Assembly (NCBI GenBank): GCA_021613375.1
Contig: CM038725.1
Span: 7,746,589 to 7,810,588, forward strand
Direction of reading: 5' to 3'
Length of the DNA stretch: 64,000 bases
From: Megaleporinus macrocephalus
Lineage: Eukaryota > Chordata > Actinopteri > Characiformes > Anostomidae
Below the pieces are notes generated by a model that was not told the DNA's origin, searched no databases, and was given only the letters and a program-made list of their open reading frames with translations. The position numbers and the translations under genes were made by a program. Below, in pieces: positions 34,905 through 46,655 of this stretch (positions are counted from its first letter, which is position 1; each line of letters starts with the position of its first letter).

Positions 34905-35480
34905 AGATTTTTTCTGGAATTTTTTCCCATAGAGAATGAATAGGATGGAAAAGCGCATGCCAATCTACTGAACTTCCGCTCGACCGGCAGACACCATTTC
35001 ACATATACTGACTCAGGGCAGACCCCCGATCATGACTGCCATGTTGGTTCGACCTGCACTCGTTTGTTTGTCGTTTTATTCCATCCCTCTTTTTCCCCCA
35101 TAGAGTCCCATTTATTTTTGGTTACACCCAAACCTCATGGTTGTATTTAACCTACAGCCTCCAAACTGCCTGTACTCACTCAAAGCACATCCCCAAACAC
35201 TAATTCATAGTCATAACCATCCGCACTCATCTGTTTGTCGTTCATGCGCAACCATCCTGCGTTCCCTTCAGGAAATGCACTTTTCTAGTTATGGTTGTAA
35301 TTATGGTTCATATTGTTTTGGAAATACCGACACTGTTCCAATTCCAGATTGTCTGGTCTGATTGTGTAATTCGGGCTTGTATGCAGCTTTTTGATCGGAT
35401 GCACAAATTCCGGAAAACAACAGAATTTTTTCCCATAGAGAATGAATAGGATGGAAAAGTGCACGCCAATCTACTCAACT
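34905..35480 (-). repeat. Inverted copy of the 32.7-33.5 kb local repeat
   Basis: Minus-strand match including AATCAAAAAGCTGCATA and the GGGATGG block; two partial copies head to tail (about 34905-35280 and 35370-35480). It forms a large inverted repeat with 32.7-33.5 kb. Confidence 0.7.
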
Positions 35481-35511
35481 TTCACTTGAGCGACACCAAG
35501 ACACTGTTTCG

Positions 35512-35870
35512 CAATGGTGTTTATCTGTCAAGGAGCCATTACTGAGGAAAGAAAACAGAAATAAAAGTCTGAAGCTGCTGGTTTTCTCAGAACAATGGAC
35601 TGAGCACTACATAGTCCAGACCTCAACACCACTTAATGTGTTTGTGATTACTTGGAGTGTGAAAAAACAGAAAATCTTACCGACTTCTGAGACTGGAAAA
35701 TAAACTGAAAGCAGGTCTGCAGAAAAGATGAGAAGGTAAAGGGTAAAAACACTAAATACTGAATATTTTGATTTTATATTTATTTATTAAGGCTTCTGTG
35801 TAATTTTTGGCTTTGATGCTTGAGTTGCCTTTAACTGACAAATAGTGGTAATTTTTCATATTACTGTATA
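35512..35870 (+). pseudogene. Tc1-like transposase C-terminal remnant (lineage 2)
   Basis: After GTGTTTATCTGTCAAGGAGC the plus strand gives DLNTT, a stop, then CVCDYLECEKT. In the family this site is DLN-x-x-E-x-x-WDY, so the catalytic glutamate codon has become TAA. The 3' flank (TTTTTGGCTTTGATGCTTGA) is typical of the same element. Confidence 0.65.
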
Positions 35871-35884
35871 CACAGTGTAAAGAA

Positions 35885-35988
<104 letters not shown>

Positions 35989-36130
35989 TTGTCTGTATGT
36001 AATTATTACATTTCACATATGACCACTTAACAATATTTGCTGCTAGAATACCGTATAAAATTTATACTATGCTCTGTTACTCTTGCTACAGTACTGTGTA
36101 AAGGCACATTGTTATATTTGCTCATGCTTA

Positions 36131-36352
36131 GCAATACACTTTATTTTTTAAATATTGGACAGTATTAATACAGTAAGTCATGCTTTTACATACGTCAGTG
36201 TGTTTATTTAACCCTTTCCAAGCTTCTCCTTGTGGAAACAAGCCAGTATTATTTACAGTTCTCATCTAATACCTGCTTTGACTGCTCAGTACTTCATTAA
36301 GCTAAATCAAGATTGCTGCTGAAGGAACTGAATACATTCATACAATGTCTTG
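36131..36352 (-). mobile_element. MITE family A, copy 4, truncated
   Basis: Reverse-oriented half copy ending at CATACAATGTCTTGGG; the part beyond the CTGGACGCCCCAG block is missing. Confidence 0.75.
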
Positions 36353-36377
36353 GGCTTTACTTTCTTGGAATTTGCTT

Positions 36378-36709
36378 CCTGAGACGTTGTTTTATTAGTT
36401 TGGTAGATACAGTTTTGGCAAAAATAAATTTTTAATAAGTTATAGCAGCTGTTTTCTTTTTCACACTTATTATATGTTATAAAGACTTTTTTTTATTAAT
36501 AATTTCTTTATTTTTATTAATAAAGAAATGTGACCTTGGATATGTGCAGGCTTATTGGAAGAGCTCACAGCTAAGATAACTTTTTTATATAAATTTAGGT
36601 CTGTTGTTTTAGACATTTTCAATGAATACATATCGTCGTTGTCAAAAGAAAAACATGAATCTCAATTTTAGTCTAAATACCATGTAATGTAACTGTAAGA
36701 GTAACTGTA
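36378..36709. repeat. Dispersed repeat G next to MITE family A
   Basis: About 330 bp with TTATAGCAGCTGTTTTCTTT and CATATCGTCGTTGTCAAAAG, nearly the same as 57.32-57.65 kb. In both places it is followed at once by a reverse-oriented MITE family A. Confidence 0.75.
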
Positions 36710-37148
36710 AACACAGTACTGTGCAAAGGTTTTCTATTTAAAAATACATTTTTCATCAGGAAAATTTTATTTACTCAGTAAAACACTTTATTATTTCAAA
36801 ATTAAACCGTATTAATACAGTAAGTAGTGCTTTTACATACGTCAGTGTCTTTATTTAACCCTTTCCAAGCTTCTCCTTCTGAGAATAACCCAGTATTATT
36901 TACAGTTCTCATCTAATACCTGCTTTGACTGCTCAGTCCTTCATTAAGCTAAATCAAGATTGCTGCTGAAGGAACTGAATACATTCATACAATGTCTGGG
37001 GCGTCCAGGAGAAATCTGGAACTACACTTTGTCCTTCAAACTGGAGCTTAAGATATGATCTACTTCTTTCACAATAAGATATTCATGTTACTTTGTATTG
37101 TATGTATGATTATTTACATCAGTTCTAATCGTATCTGGTGTTCATACT
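36710..37148 (-). mobile_element. MITE family A, copy 5
   Basis: Begins with the Tc1/mariner-type terminus ACAGTACTGTGCAAAGGT and runs to ATCTGGTGTTCATACTG. It is almost full length and directly joins the LINE 3' end that follows. Confidence 0.8.
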
Positions 37149-37150
37149 GG

Positions 37151-37372
37151 CTTCCTTGCACAGCTCAGCGCTGGGTACACTCTGTGGTCTCACCTTGTCC
37201 CGTATTTATATTTATTTTAAGTCTTTTGTATTTATTGCACATGTTTGTCTGCACTGTGTAAATTGAGTTGTTTTTGTGTTGCACCATATGGCTGTGGAGG
37301 AACGTTGCTTGGTTTCACTGTGTACTGGTTATATAGCTGAAATGACAATAAAGCCTCTAGAACTTGAACCAC
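37151..37372 (+). mobile_element. LINE 3' end with CTTGAA tail
   Basis: An AT-rich 3' region ending TGAAATGACAATAAAGCCTC and CTAGAACTTGAACC, with an AATAAA signal and a tail typical of a widespread teleost LINE. A minus-strand relative with a TTCAAGTTTCAAGATTCAAG start is at 58.67 kb. Confidence 0.65.
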
Positions 37373-37940
37373 TTAGTGTAGCTAAGCCGCCCTCAACGTA
37401 CAAATAAGGACATTATCCTCGATCACAGGCTCTCTTTGCTTCTTTCCATTAGCACTAATGATTGTAGCCTTCAAACAGAGGAGCAGATAAGGAGTGGATG
37501 AAACAGATGAACAATAAGGTATTCAAGCCACGTACGCATATCCGCACTCACGCAACAGGGACACACAGATGCATTCCCTGTTAATGATAACATCCAAAGG
37601 AGGCAAAAAAAGGGGGGCCTAAACAGACTTAGCTGCAATTTCGAATAATGATTCGCAGGTTTCGGGGAAAGCGGTGCCCGCAGATGCAATCGAGACAGTA
37701 ATATTCAAAGCAAGGCCATTCGGGGAGATATTTCCCAAGTCATCCTGCACTTAGGCCGGAGAGCTCTGAGGGTAATTGCTGCTTTGAGATAAGGAGATGT
37801 GATCTCCCATACATTACTGGAGTGGCTTGGCCAGTTTAAATCCATTTGTAGAAGGGCAGCAACCTTGCTGACCATGACCAGTGTCATTTGGTCGTTTGGC
37901 CTCAAAGCTCACTCTCTTGACACTCAGCCTGTCTTGTAAT
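37373..37940. other. Single-copy stretch; possible conserved noncoding element
   Basis: Nonrepetitive, with ATTAGCACTAATGATTG (paired homeodomain cores) and GC-balanced composition. Minus-strand frames at 37471-37905 lack domains. Confidence 0.25.
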
Positions 37941-38640
37941 ACCATGTAGCACCTCAAGAGGTGATAGTGAGAGTTGTAGTGTTGAGCTGAATTAGTCCAA
38001 CATAAGAGGATGAAGAAGCAGCACTGCTGCTCCGATGGCGTATTCTAACCTCTGGTCAATCATGTTGTACTGTACATGTTGTACCAGTCATTTAAGGACA
38101 GGAAACCAATGAGTGGAAGAGCAAAGACAATGAAAACTGAAGCTGCTGCTGCTTCCTGCTCTTGGCAAGAATCTACATTCAGCAGAAAACAAAAGAAAGG
38201 ATGTAAATAGTGGCAAAACAATAGTTAACACCGAGTCTTCTTTCCATCACTGAAGATGCTCTTGGTGCGTGTTTGATGCTGAACTTGAAATGTTAATTCT
38301 AGATTAGAAAGTTCATAGTAAGAATTCAATGTATTGCATCACCATAAAATTGCTTAGTCATAATTAATGATATAAACCATTTCCAAACATTCTGTATCCT
38401 TTAGAATGAAATATGCTGATTTTGATACTCTACCTTTAAGACTGATATATGTAAATATGCAAATCTGTTCTGATTGGCCCGATCCCATATTGTGCCTCAT
38501 TTTGAAAGCAGTCTGGGTTTAAACACTCAACTTAAGCCTAAATGGGTGGAACTAAACAACTGTAGGCTAAATTGGCAGATTTTGTAAACGTGCTCGTTTT
38601 TGTGACATCACAAATGGGCTGTTTTTCCAGCTGAATTTCT
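37941..38640 (+). repeat. Old tandem duplication, copy 1
   Basis: Shares with 38652-39203 a series of blocks in the same order: AGAGGTGATAGTGAG, CTAACCTCTGGTCAATCATG, CAGTCATTTAAGGACA, TGCTTAGTCATAATTAAT, TGTATCCTTTAGAATGAAAT, AAATGGGTGGAACTAAACAA and TTTTTGTGACATCACAAA. The period is about 705 bp. Confidence 0.85.
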
Positions 38641-38651
38641 ATATATCAGTG

Positions 38652-39203
38652 CTGTCCAAGAGGTGATAGTGAGTCATTGTAGCAGCGAGTTGAGTCAATA
38701 CAACATGGGAGGATGAAGAAGTAGTGCTGCTGCCCCTGATGGCATACTCTAACCTCTGGTCAATCATGTTGACGGCACCAGTCATTTAAGGACAATAAAC
38801 CAATGAGAGGAAGAGCAAAGACAATGATGGCTGAAGCTGCTGCCGCTGCCTGCTCATTAGCATTAACGTTAAAAAAGTTAATTTTGATGCTTGACTCGCA
38901 ACTTTTTTTTCTAGATTTGTGGTAAGAATTCATAATATTTCATCACCTTCCAAATTGCTTCATCATAATTAATTATATAAACATTTTCCAACCTTCCTGT
39001 ATCCTTTAGAATGAAATTTTGATACTGATATATGTAAATGAGCAAATCCGTTCTAATTGGCTGGCCCATATTGTACCTCTTTCTGAAAGTGGTCAAGGAT
39101 GAAAAACTCAACTTCAAACTCAACTAAATGGGCGGAGCTAAACAACTGTAGGTTAAATAGTAGTTTTTGTGACATCACAAAGGGGCTGTTTTTTCCAGCT
39201 GGG
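38652..39203 (+). repeat. Old tandem duplication, copy 2
   Basis: Diverged and shorter copy of 37941-38640, ending at the TA run at 39204. The TTTTTGTGACATCACAAA motif is common in fish DNA transposons, so the whole unit may be a transposon dimer. Confidence 0.85.

Positions 39204-39231
<28 letters not shown>
39204..39231. repeat. TA microsatellite
   Basis: About 14 TA units. Confidence 0.95.
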
Positions 39232-39236
<5 letters not shown>

Positions 39237-39580
39237 GAAAAAATGTCTAGTCAGTAGGTACTAGATTAGACACAGTAGGTAGACTAGTAGGTAATTTCAG
39301 TAGGCGAGTTTTAGTATTGTGACGCAAGACGTCAGACCACCACCGCAAACATCCCACTATTCATTAAAAACTCTGTTTACTGACAGATTTAGCATTTTGT
39401 TGTCTGAATATGTACTCACATGGTGTCTGGCTGTAGCTCTGAGGAGGAATCAGGAAGAACTTAATTATTTTTCTTTTCCAGGTGAATCATGGGATAGCGC
39501 AGTGTGCTGTGTTCACCTACATAAAAATGGCTGCTGATTCAGGAGGTGCTCCAGGTACCGTTCACCTACTACTAAATACC
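39232..39580. mobile_element. Left flank of the 46-bp array, possibly DNA-transposon derived
   Basis: Contains GTCAGTAGGTACTAGATTAG, GTAGGTAGACTAGTAGG and the near-palindrome GTGACGCAAGACGTCAGAC. The TAGTAGG motifs return inverted at the right end of the array (CTACTACTGAGTAGTAGGCG at 44118), as if the array had grown inside an element with inverted ends. No family assigned. Confidence 0.35.
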
Positions 39581-40771
39581 TACTGAGTATTCAGACATAC
39601 TAGCCACGCTCGCCTACTGATTTACTGCTGAGTATTCAGACATACTAGCCACGCTCGCCTACTGATTTCACTACTGAGTATTCAGACATACTAGCCGTGC
39701 TCGCCTACTGATTTACTACTGAGTATTCAGACATACTAGCCACGCTCGCCTACTGATTTCACTACTGAGTATTCAGACATACTAGCCACGCTCGCCTACT
39801 GATTTCACTACTGAGTATTCAGACATACTAGCCGTGCTCGCCTACTGATTTCACTACTGAGTATTCGGATATACTAGCCACGCTCACCTACTGATTTCAC
39901 TACTGAGTATTCAGACATACTAGCCACGCTCGCCTACTGATTTCACTACTGAGTATTCAGACATACTAGCCGTGCTCACCTACTGATTTACTGCTGAGTA
40001 TTCAGACATACTAGCCATGCTCACCTACTGATTTCACTACTGAGTATTCAGACATACTAGCCGCGCTCGCCTACTGATTTCACTACTGAGTATTCAGACA
40101 TACTAGCCACGCTCGCCTACTGACTTACTATTGAGTATTCAGACATACTAGCCACGCTCGCCTACTGATTTCACTACTGAGTATTCAGACCTACTAGCCG
40201 CGCTCGCCTACTGATTTACTGCTGAGTATTCAGACATACTAGCCACGCTCGCCTACTGATTTCACTACTGAGTATTCAGACATACTAGCCACGCTCGCCT
40301 ACTGATTTCACTACTGAGTATTCAGACATACTAGCCGTGCTCACCTACTGATTTACTGCTGAGTATTCAGACATACTAGCCACGCTCACCTACTGATTTC
40401 ACTACTGAGTATTCAGACCTACTAGCCGCGCTCGCCTACTGATTTACTGCTGAGTATTCAGACATACTAGCCACGCTCGCCTACTGATTTACTATTGAGT
40501 ATTCAGACATACTAGCCACGCTCGCCTACTGATTTCACTACTGAGTATTCAGACCTACTAGCCGCGCTCGCCTACTGATTTACTGCTGAGTATTCAGACA
40601 TACTAGCCACGCTCGCCTACTGATTTCACTACTGAGTATTCAGACATACTAGCCACGCTCGCCTACTGATTTCACTACTGAGTATTCAGACCTACTAGCC
40701 GCGCTCGCCTACTGATTTACTGCTGAGTATTCAGACATACTAGCCACGCTCGCCTACTGATTTCACTACTG

Positions 40772-42172
40772 AGTATTCAGACATACTAGCCACGCTCGCC
40801 TACTGATTTCACTACTGAGTATTCAGACATACTAGCCGTGCTCACCTACTGATTTACTGCTGAGTATTCAGACATACTAGCCACGCTCACCTACTGATTT
40901 CACATACTGAGTATTCAGACATACTAGCCACGCTCACCTACTGATTTCACTACTGAGTATTCAGACATACTAGCCGTGCTCACCTACTGATTTCACTACT
41001 GAGTATTCAGACATACTAGCCACGCTCGCCTACTGATTTCACTACTGAGTATTCAGACATACTAGCCGTGCTCACCTACTGATTTCACTACTGAGTATTC
41101 AGACATACTAGCCACGCTCGCCTACTGATTTCACTACTGAGTATTCAGACATACTAGCCGTGCTCACCTACTGATTTACTGCTGAGTATTCAGACATACT
41201 AGCCACGCTCATCTACTGATTTCACTACTGAGTATTCAGACATACTAGCCACGCTCACCTACTGATACCTACTGAGTATTCAGACATACTAGCCACGCTC
41301 GCCTACTGATTTACTATTGAGTATTCAGACATACTAGCCACGCTCGCCTACTGATTTCACTACTGAGTATTCAGACCTACTAGCCGCGCTCGCCTACTGA
41401 TTTCACTACTGAGTATTCAGACATACTAGCCACGCTCGCCTACTGATTTCACTACTGAGTATTCAGACATACTAGCCGCGCTCGCCTACTGATTTCACTA
41501 CTGAGTATTCAGACATACTAGCCGCGCTCGCCTACTGATTTACTACTGAGTATTCAGACATACTAGCCACGCTCGCCTACTGATTTCACTACTGAGTATT
41601 CAGACATACTAGCCGCGCTCGCCTACTGATTTACTACTGAGTATTCAGACATACTAGCCACGCTCGCCTACTGATTTCACTACTGAGTATTCAGACATAC
41701 TAGCCGCGCTCGCCTACTGATTTCACTACTGAGTATTCAGACATACTAGCCGCGCTCGCCTACTGATTCACTACTGAGTATTCAGACATACTAGCCGCGC
41801 TCGCCTACTGATTTCACTACTGAGTATTCAGACATACTAGCCACGCTTGCCTACTGATTTACTACTGAGTATTCAGACATACTAGCCGCGCTTGCCTACT
41901 GATTTACTACTGAGTATTCAGACATACTAGCCGCGCTCGCCTACTGATTCACTACTGAGTATTCAGACATACTAGCCGCGCTCACCTACTGATACCTACT
42001 GAGTATTCAGACATACTAGCCACGCTCGCCTACTGATTTACTATTGAGTATTCAGACATACTAGCCACGCTCGCCTACTGATTTCACTACTGAGTATTCA
42101 GACCTACTAGCCGCGCTCGCCTACTGATTTCACTACTGAGTATTCAGACGTACTAGCCGCGCTCGCCTACTG
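40772..42172. repeat. Block duplication inside the 46-bp array, copy 1
   Basis: About 1.4 kb whose sequence of unit variants is repeated at 42412-43812 with an offset of 1,640 bp. Confidence 0.85.
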
Positions 42173-42411
42173 ATTTCATTAATGAGTATTCAGACGTACT
42201 AGCCACGCTTGCCTACTGATTTACTACTGAGTATTCAGACAAACTAGCCGCGCTCGCCTACTGATTTCATTAATGAGTATTCAGACGTACTAGCCACGCT
42301 CGCCTACTCATTTCATTAATGAGTATTCAGACGTACTAGCCGCCCTCGCCTACTGATTTACTACTGAGTATTCACACGTACTAGCTGCGCTCGCCTACTG
42401 ATTTACTACTG

Positions 42412-43812
42412 AGTATTCAGACATACTAGCCACGCTCGCCTACTGATTTCACTACTGAGTATTCAGACATACTAGCCGTGCTCACCTACTGATTTACTGC
42501 TGAGTATTCAGACATACTAGCCACGCTCACCTACTGATTTCACATACTGAGTATTCAGACATACTAGCCACGCTCACCTACTGATTTCACTACTGAGTAT
42601 TCAGACATACTAGCCGTGCTCACCTACTGATTTCACTACTGAGTATTCAGACATACTAGCCACGCTCGCCTACTGATTTCACTACTGAGTATTCAGACAT
42701 ACTAGCCGTGCTCACCTACTGATTTCACTACTGAGTATTCAGACATACTAGCCACGCTCGCCTACTGATTTCACTACTGAGTATTCAGACATACTAGCCG
42801 TGCTCACCTACTGATTTACTGCTGAGTATTCAGACATACTAGCCACGCTCATCTACTGATTTCACTACTGAGTATTCAGACATACTAGCCACGCTCACCT
42901 ACTGATACCTACTGAGTATTCAGACATACTAGCCACGCTCGCCTACTGATTTACTATTGAGTATTCAGACATACTAGCCACGCTCGCCTACTGATTTCAC
43001 TACTGAGTATTCAGACCTACTAGCCGCGCTCGCCTACTGATTTCACTACTGAGTATTCAGACATACTAGCCACGCTCGCCTACTGATTTCACTACTGAGT
43101 ATTCAGACATACTAGCCGCGCTCGCCTACTGATTTCACTACTGAGTATTCAGACATACTAGCCGCGCTCGCCTACTGATTTACTACTGAGTATTCAGACA
43201 TACTAGCCACGCTCGCCTACTGATTTCACTACTGAGTATTCAGACATACTAGCCGCGCTCGCCTACTGATTTACTACTGAGTATTCAGACATACTAGCCA
43301 CGCTCGCCTACTGATTTCACTACTGAGTATTCAGACATACTAGCCGCGCTCGCCTACTGATTTCACTACTGAGTATTCAGACATACTAGCCGCGCTCGCC
43401 TACTGATTCACTACTGAGTATTCAGACATACTAGCCGCGCTCGCCTACTGATTTCACTACTGAGTATTCAGACATACTAGCCACGCTTGCCTACTGATTT
43501 ACTACTGAGTATTCAGACATACTAGCCGCGCTTGCCTACTGATTTACTACTGAGTATTCAGACATACTAGCCGCGCTCGCCTACTGATTCACTACTGAGT
43601 ATTCAGACATACTAGCCGCGCTCACCTACTGATACCTACTGAGTATTCAGACATACTAGCCACGCTCGCCTACTGATTTACTATTGAGTATTCAGACATA
43701 CTAGCCACGCTCGCCTACTGATTTCACTACTGAGTATTCAGACCTACTAGCCGCGCTCGCCTACTGATTTCACTACTGAGTATTCAGACATACTAGCCGC
43801 GCTCGCCTACTG
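42412..43812. repeat. Block duplication inside the 46-bp array, copy 2
   Basis: Partner of 40772-42172. The ~240 bp between the two copies holds unusual TTTCATTAATGAGTATTC units not seen elsewhere. Confidence 0.85.
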
Positions 43813-44315
43813 ATTTCACTACTGAGTATTCAGACATACTAGCCACGCTTGCCTACTGATTTACTACTGAGTATTCAGACATACTAGCCGCGCTTGCCTA
43901 CTGATTTACTACTGAGTATTCAGACATACTAGCCGCGCTCGCCTACTGATTCACTACTGAGTATTCAGACATACTAGCCGCGCTTGCCTACTGATTTACT
44001 ACTGAGTATTCAGACATACTAGCCACGCTCGCCTACTGATTTACTACTGAGTATTCAGACATACTAGCCACGCTCGCCTACTGATTTACTACTGAGTATT
44101 CAGACATACTAGCTGCGCTACTACTGAGTAGTAGGCGATTTCGGACAATACACATTTTTCTTTGGACAAAATGATTTGGAAGGTGTGGACTGTGAAACTT
44201 TAACAATGCTTGCATTTGTTCCAGCATTGAGATATGGTGGGACTGTTTCAGTTCACCCCTGCTTTTTTTACACAGACTCAGTCAGAGACTGCCTCTACCT
44301 GTGCAGTGTCTAAAG

Positions 44316-45136
44316 CAGAGGTATTTAATTAGAGTTTAGTAAGGGCCAGTTAGAGGAGATCTCCTCAGGCCAAGGTCCGGACCATCACCATTTCTAACTC
44401 GTCTTCTGATTCAGTGGTGTATCCTGTTTACTGAAGTAGTCTAGTATCAGCATTGTATACCATCAACTACTGAAACACCAACACATCACACATACCATTC
44501 AGTATATTTCAGTATATTTACTGTTTAAATGCTGAACTGAATTAATTATTTATAAAACTACAAATAAATGTTTTTCCTCACTTCAAGTAAAAACAAGAGC
44601 TACATTTTAAAAAACAGAATATTTTTGAAAAAAGTGGATCTTAAAGTGTTTATTTACAGAGAAAGTGAATAAAACGTGAGTCTTCTTGTTAACTCAGCTT
44701 CACAGATTAACATGTTGGTTGTACAGAGCGGTATTCTCCAAAACTAGACGAGCAGGTCCATTCCAGAACCGTTCCTGTTAAACACTCTGTTTTCTCTGTT
44801 AACGTTTCTGATTTTAGAGCTCCTTATTCTTTCTGACTCGCTTTAGTCTCCAGCTGCTGCTCCTCATTTCCTACCTCGCCTGTGTATGTACGCTGCAGCC
44901 CCAATGTGCACAAATCTGATTGGCTGAGGAGCCTTCGGTGATCTTACAGCGCACACGATTGGTCTCTGAGTTCACTGCGCCGTAAAGCTTGTATACCGTA
45001 AAGACAAGAAAAGCTCCGCCGCTTAAAATAAACACAATCTAATTTAAATCATTCTCAATAGTTTATCGGTTTGGGTCCGCATTGGACAATGTTTGGGTCT
45101 GGATCCGGACCGTGGTCCACCTATTAGTGACCCCTG
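44316..45136 (+). mobile_element. hAT-type nonautonomous DNA transposon 2
   Basis: The left end is CAGAGGTATTTAATTAG; the inverted right end is CAGGGGTCACTAATAGG. The flanks GTCTAAAG (44308-44315) and CACTAAAG (45137-45144) match in six of eight bases and would be a decayed 8-bp target duplication. Near the ends are complementary GGTCCGGACC-type motifs. The inside has no transposase frame. Length 821 bp; CAG(A/G)GGT ends are typical of hAT. Confidence 0.8.
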
Positions 45137-45189
45137 CACTAAAGCTTTTACCATCCAGACCTCAAACAGAGACTCTCTCAGCTTTTACC

Positions 45190-45368
45190 CTGAACTGGGC
45201 TTAATAAACTGTAAATACTGTTCGACCAGAGGAGGATGGGTCTCCCCTTGTAAGTCTTGGTTTCTTCCAATGTTTCTTCCTCCAGTCATGTCTCCTCTGG
45301 CTTGCTCAATGGGGTATACATCAATCAATCAATCATTGATACATGTTGTAACTATGTTTTCAAACATG
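45190..45368 (-). mobile_element. Dispersed repeat R, partial copy
   Basis: The minus strand carries CAAGCCAGAGGAGACATG, GGAGGAAGAAACATTGG and CATCCTCCTCTGGTCGAAC, the middle of repeat R. It ends at an ATCA repeat. Confidence 0.7.
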
Positions 45369-46228
45369 TGACAACACAAAATAAACTAGAATTGAATACA
45401 TTCTCCTCAAAATCCTTAATTTTTTTAATGATATGGGCTCTTTAAAAAAACAGCTCCCTAAATGGTTCTTGTCTTGTGGTTCTAGCAAAATCTTTTCACT
45501 GGTGTGGAGCCTTTACATAATGTAATGATGCTCTCACATTGTATTACTAAGAAACATCTAGAAACCTTCCATCGAAAGGTTCTTCTGTAAACCAACTGTG
45601 GTTCTTCTGTGGCATCACGGCAAAGAACCCTCTTGGCATATTTAGTGTTCAGTAACTGCTATGAATTATCCCGTAACTACCATAAAACCCATGTACAAGT
45701 TCTGTGGTTATGAGAGCGGGGACGCATCATATGGACCCACATACAGACCCTTGCAGTTTTAAGGAGTTAATCACCAAAAGCCGTCCCCTCCATACCTTGT
45801 CTGATGTGCCCTGCGTTGTCTTATCCCATAAATGGTTAACGGCCCCTCTGGCCCAGCCAGCAAAACTCCAAGGCTGAGTTGTTTTGGAGAGTGGAACAGT
45901 GTTTTAAAACTCACTGCTCTGAGCACACGGCTGCGGACCACCCGGCTCGGAATAACACATAATACAATCCAGAGCTCCTTCTCTCTCTCTCTCTCTCTCT
46001 CTCTGACTCCTTCGCACTCTCTCCTTCTCTCTCCCCTGGTGTCTCCCCTCCACACGTCTACCTATATTTGGGACCCCCCCCCCCCCCCCCCTTTCTGCTA
46101 CTGGAATTATGGTGAATTTTTCTGACCGAGCACACAAACATAGACTTTTGAAACCAGGTTTGAAACCTTGTTACAAACCTTTGGGCAGTCGTGGGCTGGG
46201 GGTCAGGGAACTAACCTTGTGATCAGAA
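45369..46228. other. Noncoding stretch with CT and C runs
   Basis: A CT run (about 45977-46005) and a run of 16 C (about 46074-46091) lie in otherwise single-copy sequence. Overlapping frames on both strands at 45771-46137 arise from the CT run. Confidence 0.5.
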
Positions 46229-46655
46229 GTCAAGTCAAGTTTATTTGTATAGCGCTTTACAAAGCAGATTTACAGAAATTTTACAGCATGAAAACATGAA
46301 CTTACAACACTTTATCCACTGTGAGCAAGCCAGAGGCGACGGTGGCAAGAACATCTCCCTCAACTGGAGGAAGAAACCTTGGGAGGAACCAAGACTCACA
46401 AGCAGAGACCCATCCTCCTCTGGTCAAACAGTATTTACAGTTTATTAAACTAAAGCTGAGTCTGAAGGTAAAAGCTTTAGAAGCTGTACAGGTGCTACAT
46501 CAGGATGATACAGCGATGCAGTCAAGGATGGAGCAAATGGCATGAATGGAGAGGGGAGCTGGTTGGTGACAGGTGACGGGGGGCCCTGGTGGTCAGTCCT
46601 TTACAGTATTGGGCGGGACAGGTGGGCGGTTATTACCTCAGAAAAAGAAAAGAGA
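46229..46655 (+). mobile_element. Dispersed repeat R, best copy
   Basis: Starts TCAAGTCAAGTTTATTTGTA and TAGCGCTTTACAAAGCAG, a familiar fish repeat start, then GAGGCGACGGTGGCAAGAAC, CTACATCAGGATGATACAGC and GTGGGCGGTTATTACCTCAG. Its last part, GAGACAGAGTTAGTTCTGG, opens directly into the 33-bp minisatellite. Confidence 0.8.

Larger units (their letters stand above)
39581..44118. repeat. 46-bp minisatellite, about 100 units (4.5 kb)
   Basis: The full unit is TACTGAGTATTCAGACATAC, then TAGCCACGCTCGCCTACTGA and TTTCAC; shorter 43-44-bp units lack part of TTTCAC. The variable core is CCACGCTCGCC / CCGCGCTCGCC / CCGTGCTCACC. It holds a large internal duplication: rare variants such as CACATACTGA (40901, 42541), CTCATCTACTG and ACTGATACCT recur exactly 1,640 bp apart. 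No open frame persists because unit length varies. Confidence 0.97.

Noticed and set aside
39581..44118. CRISPR-like array (regular repeats)
   Set aside because: Units are directly adjacent with no unique spacers, and the setting is a vertebrate genome; it is a minisatellite.
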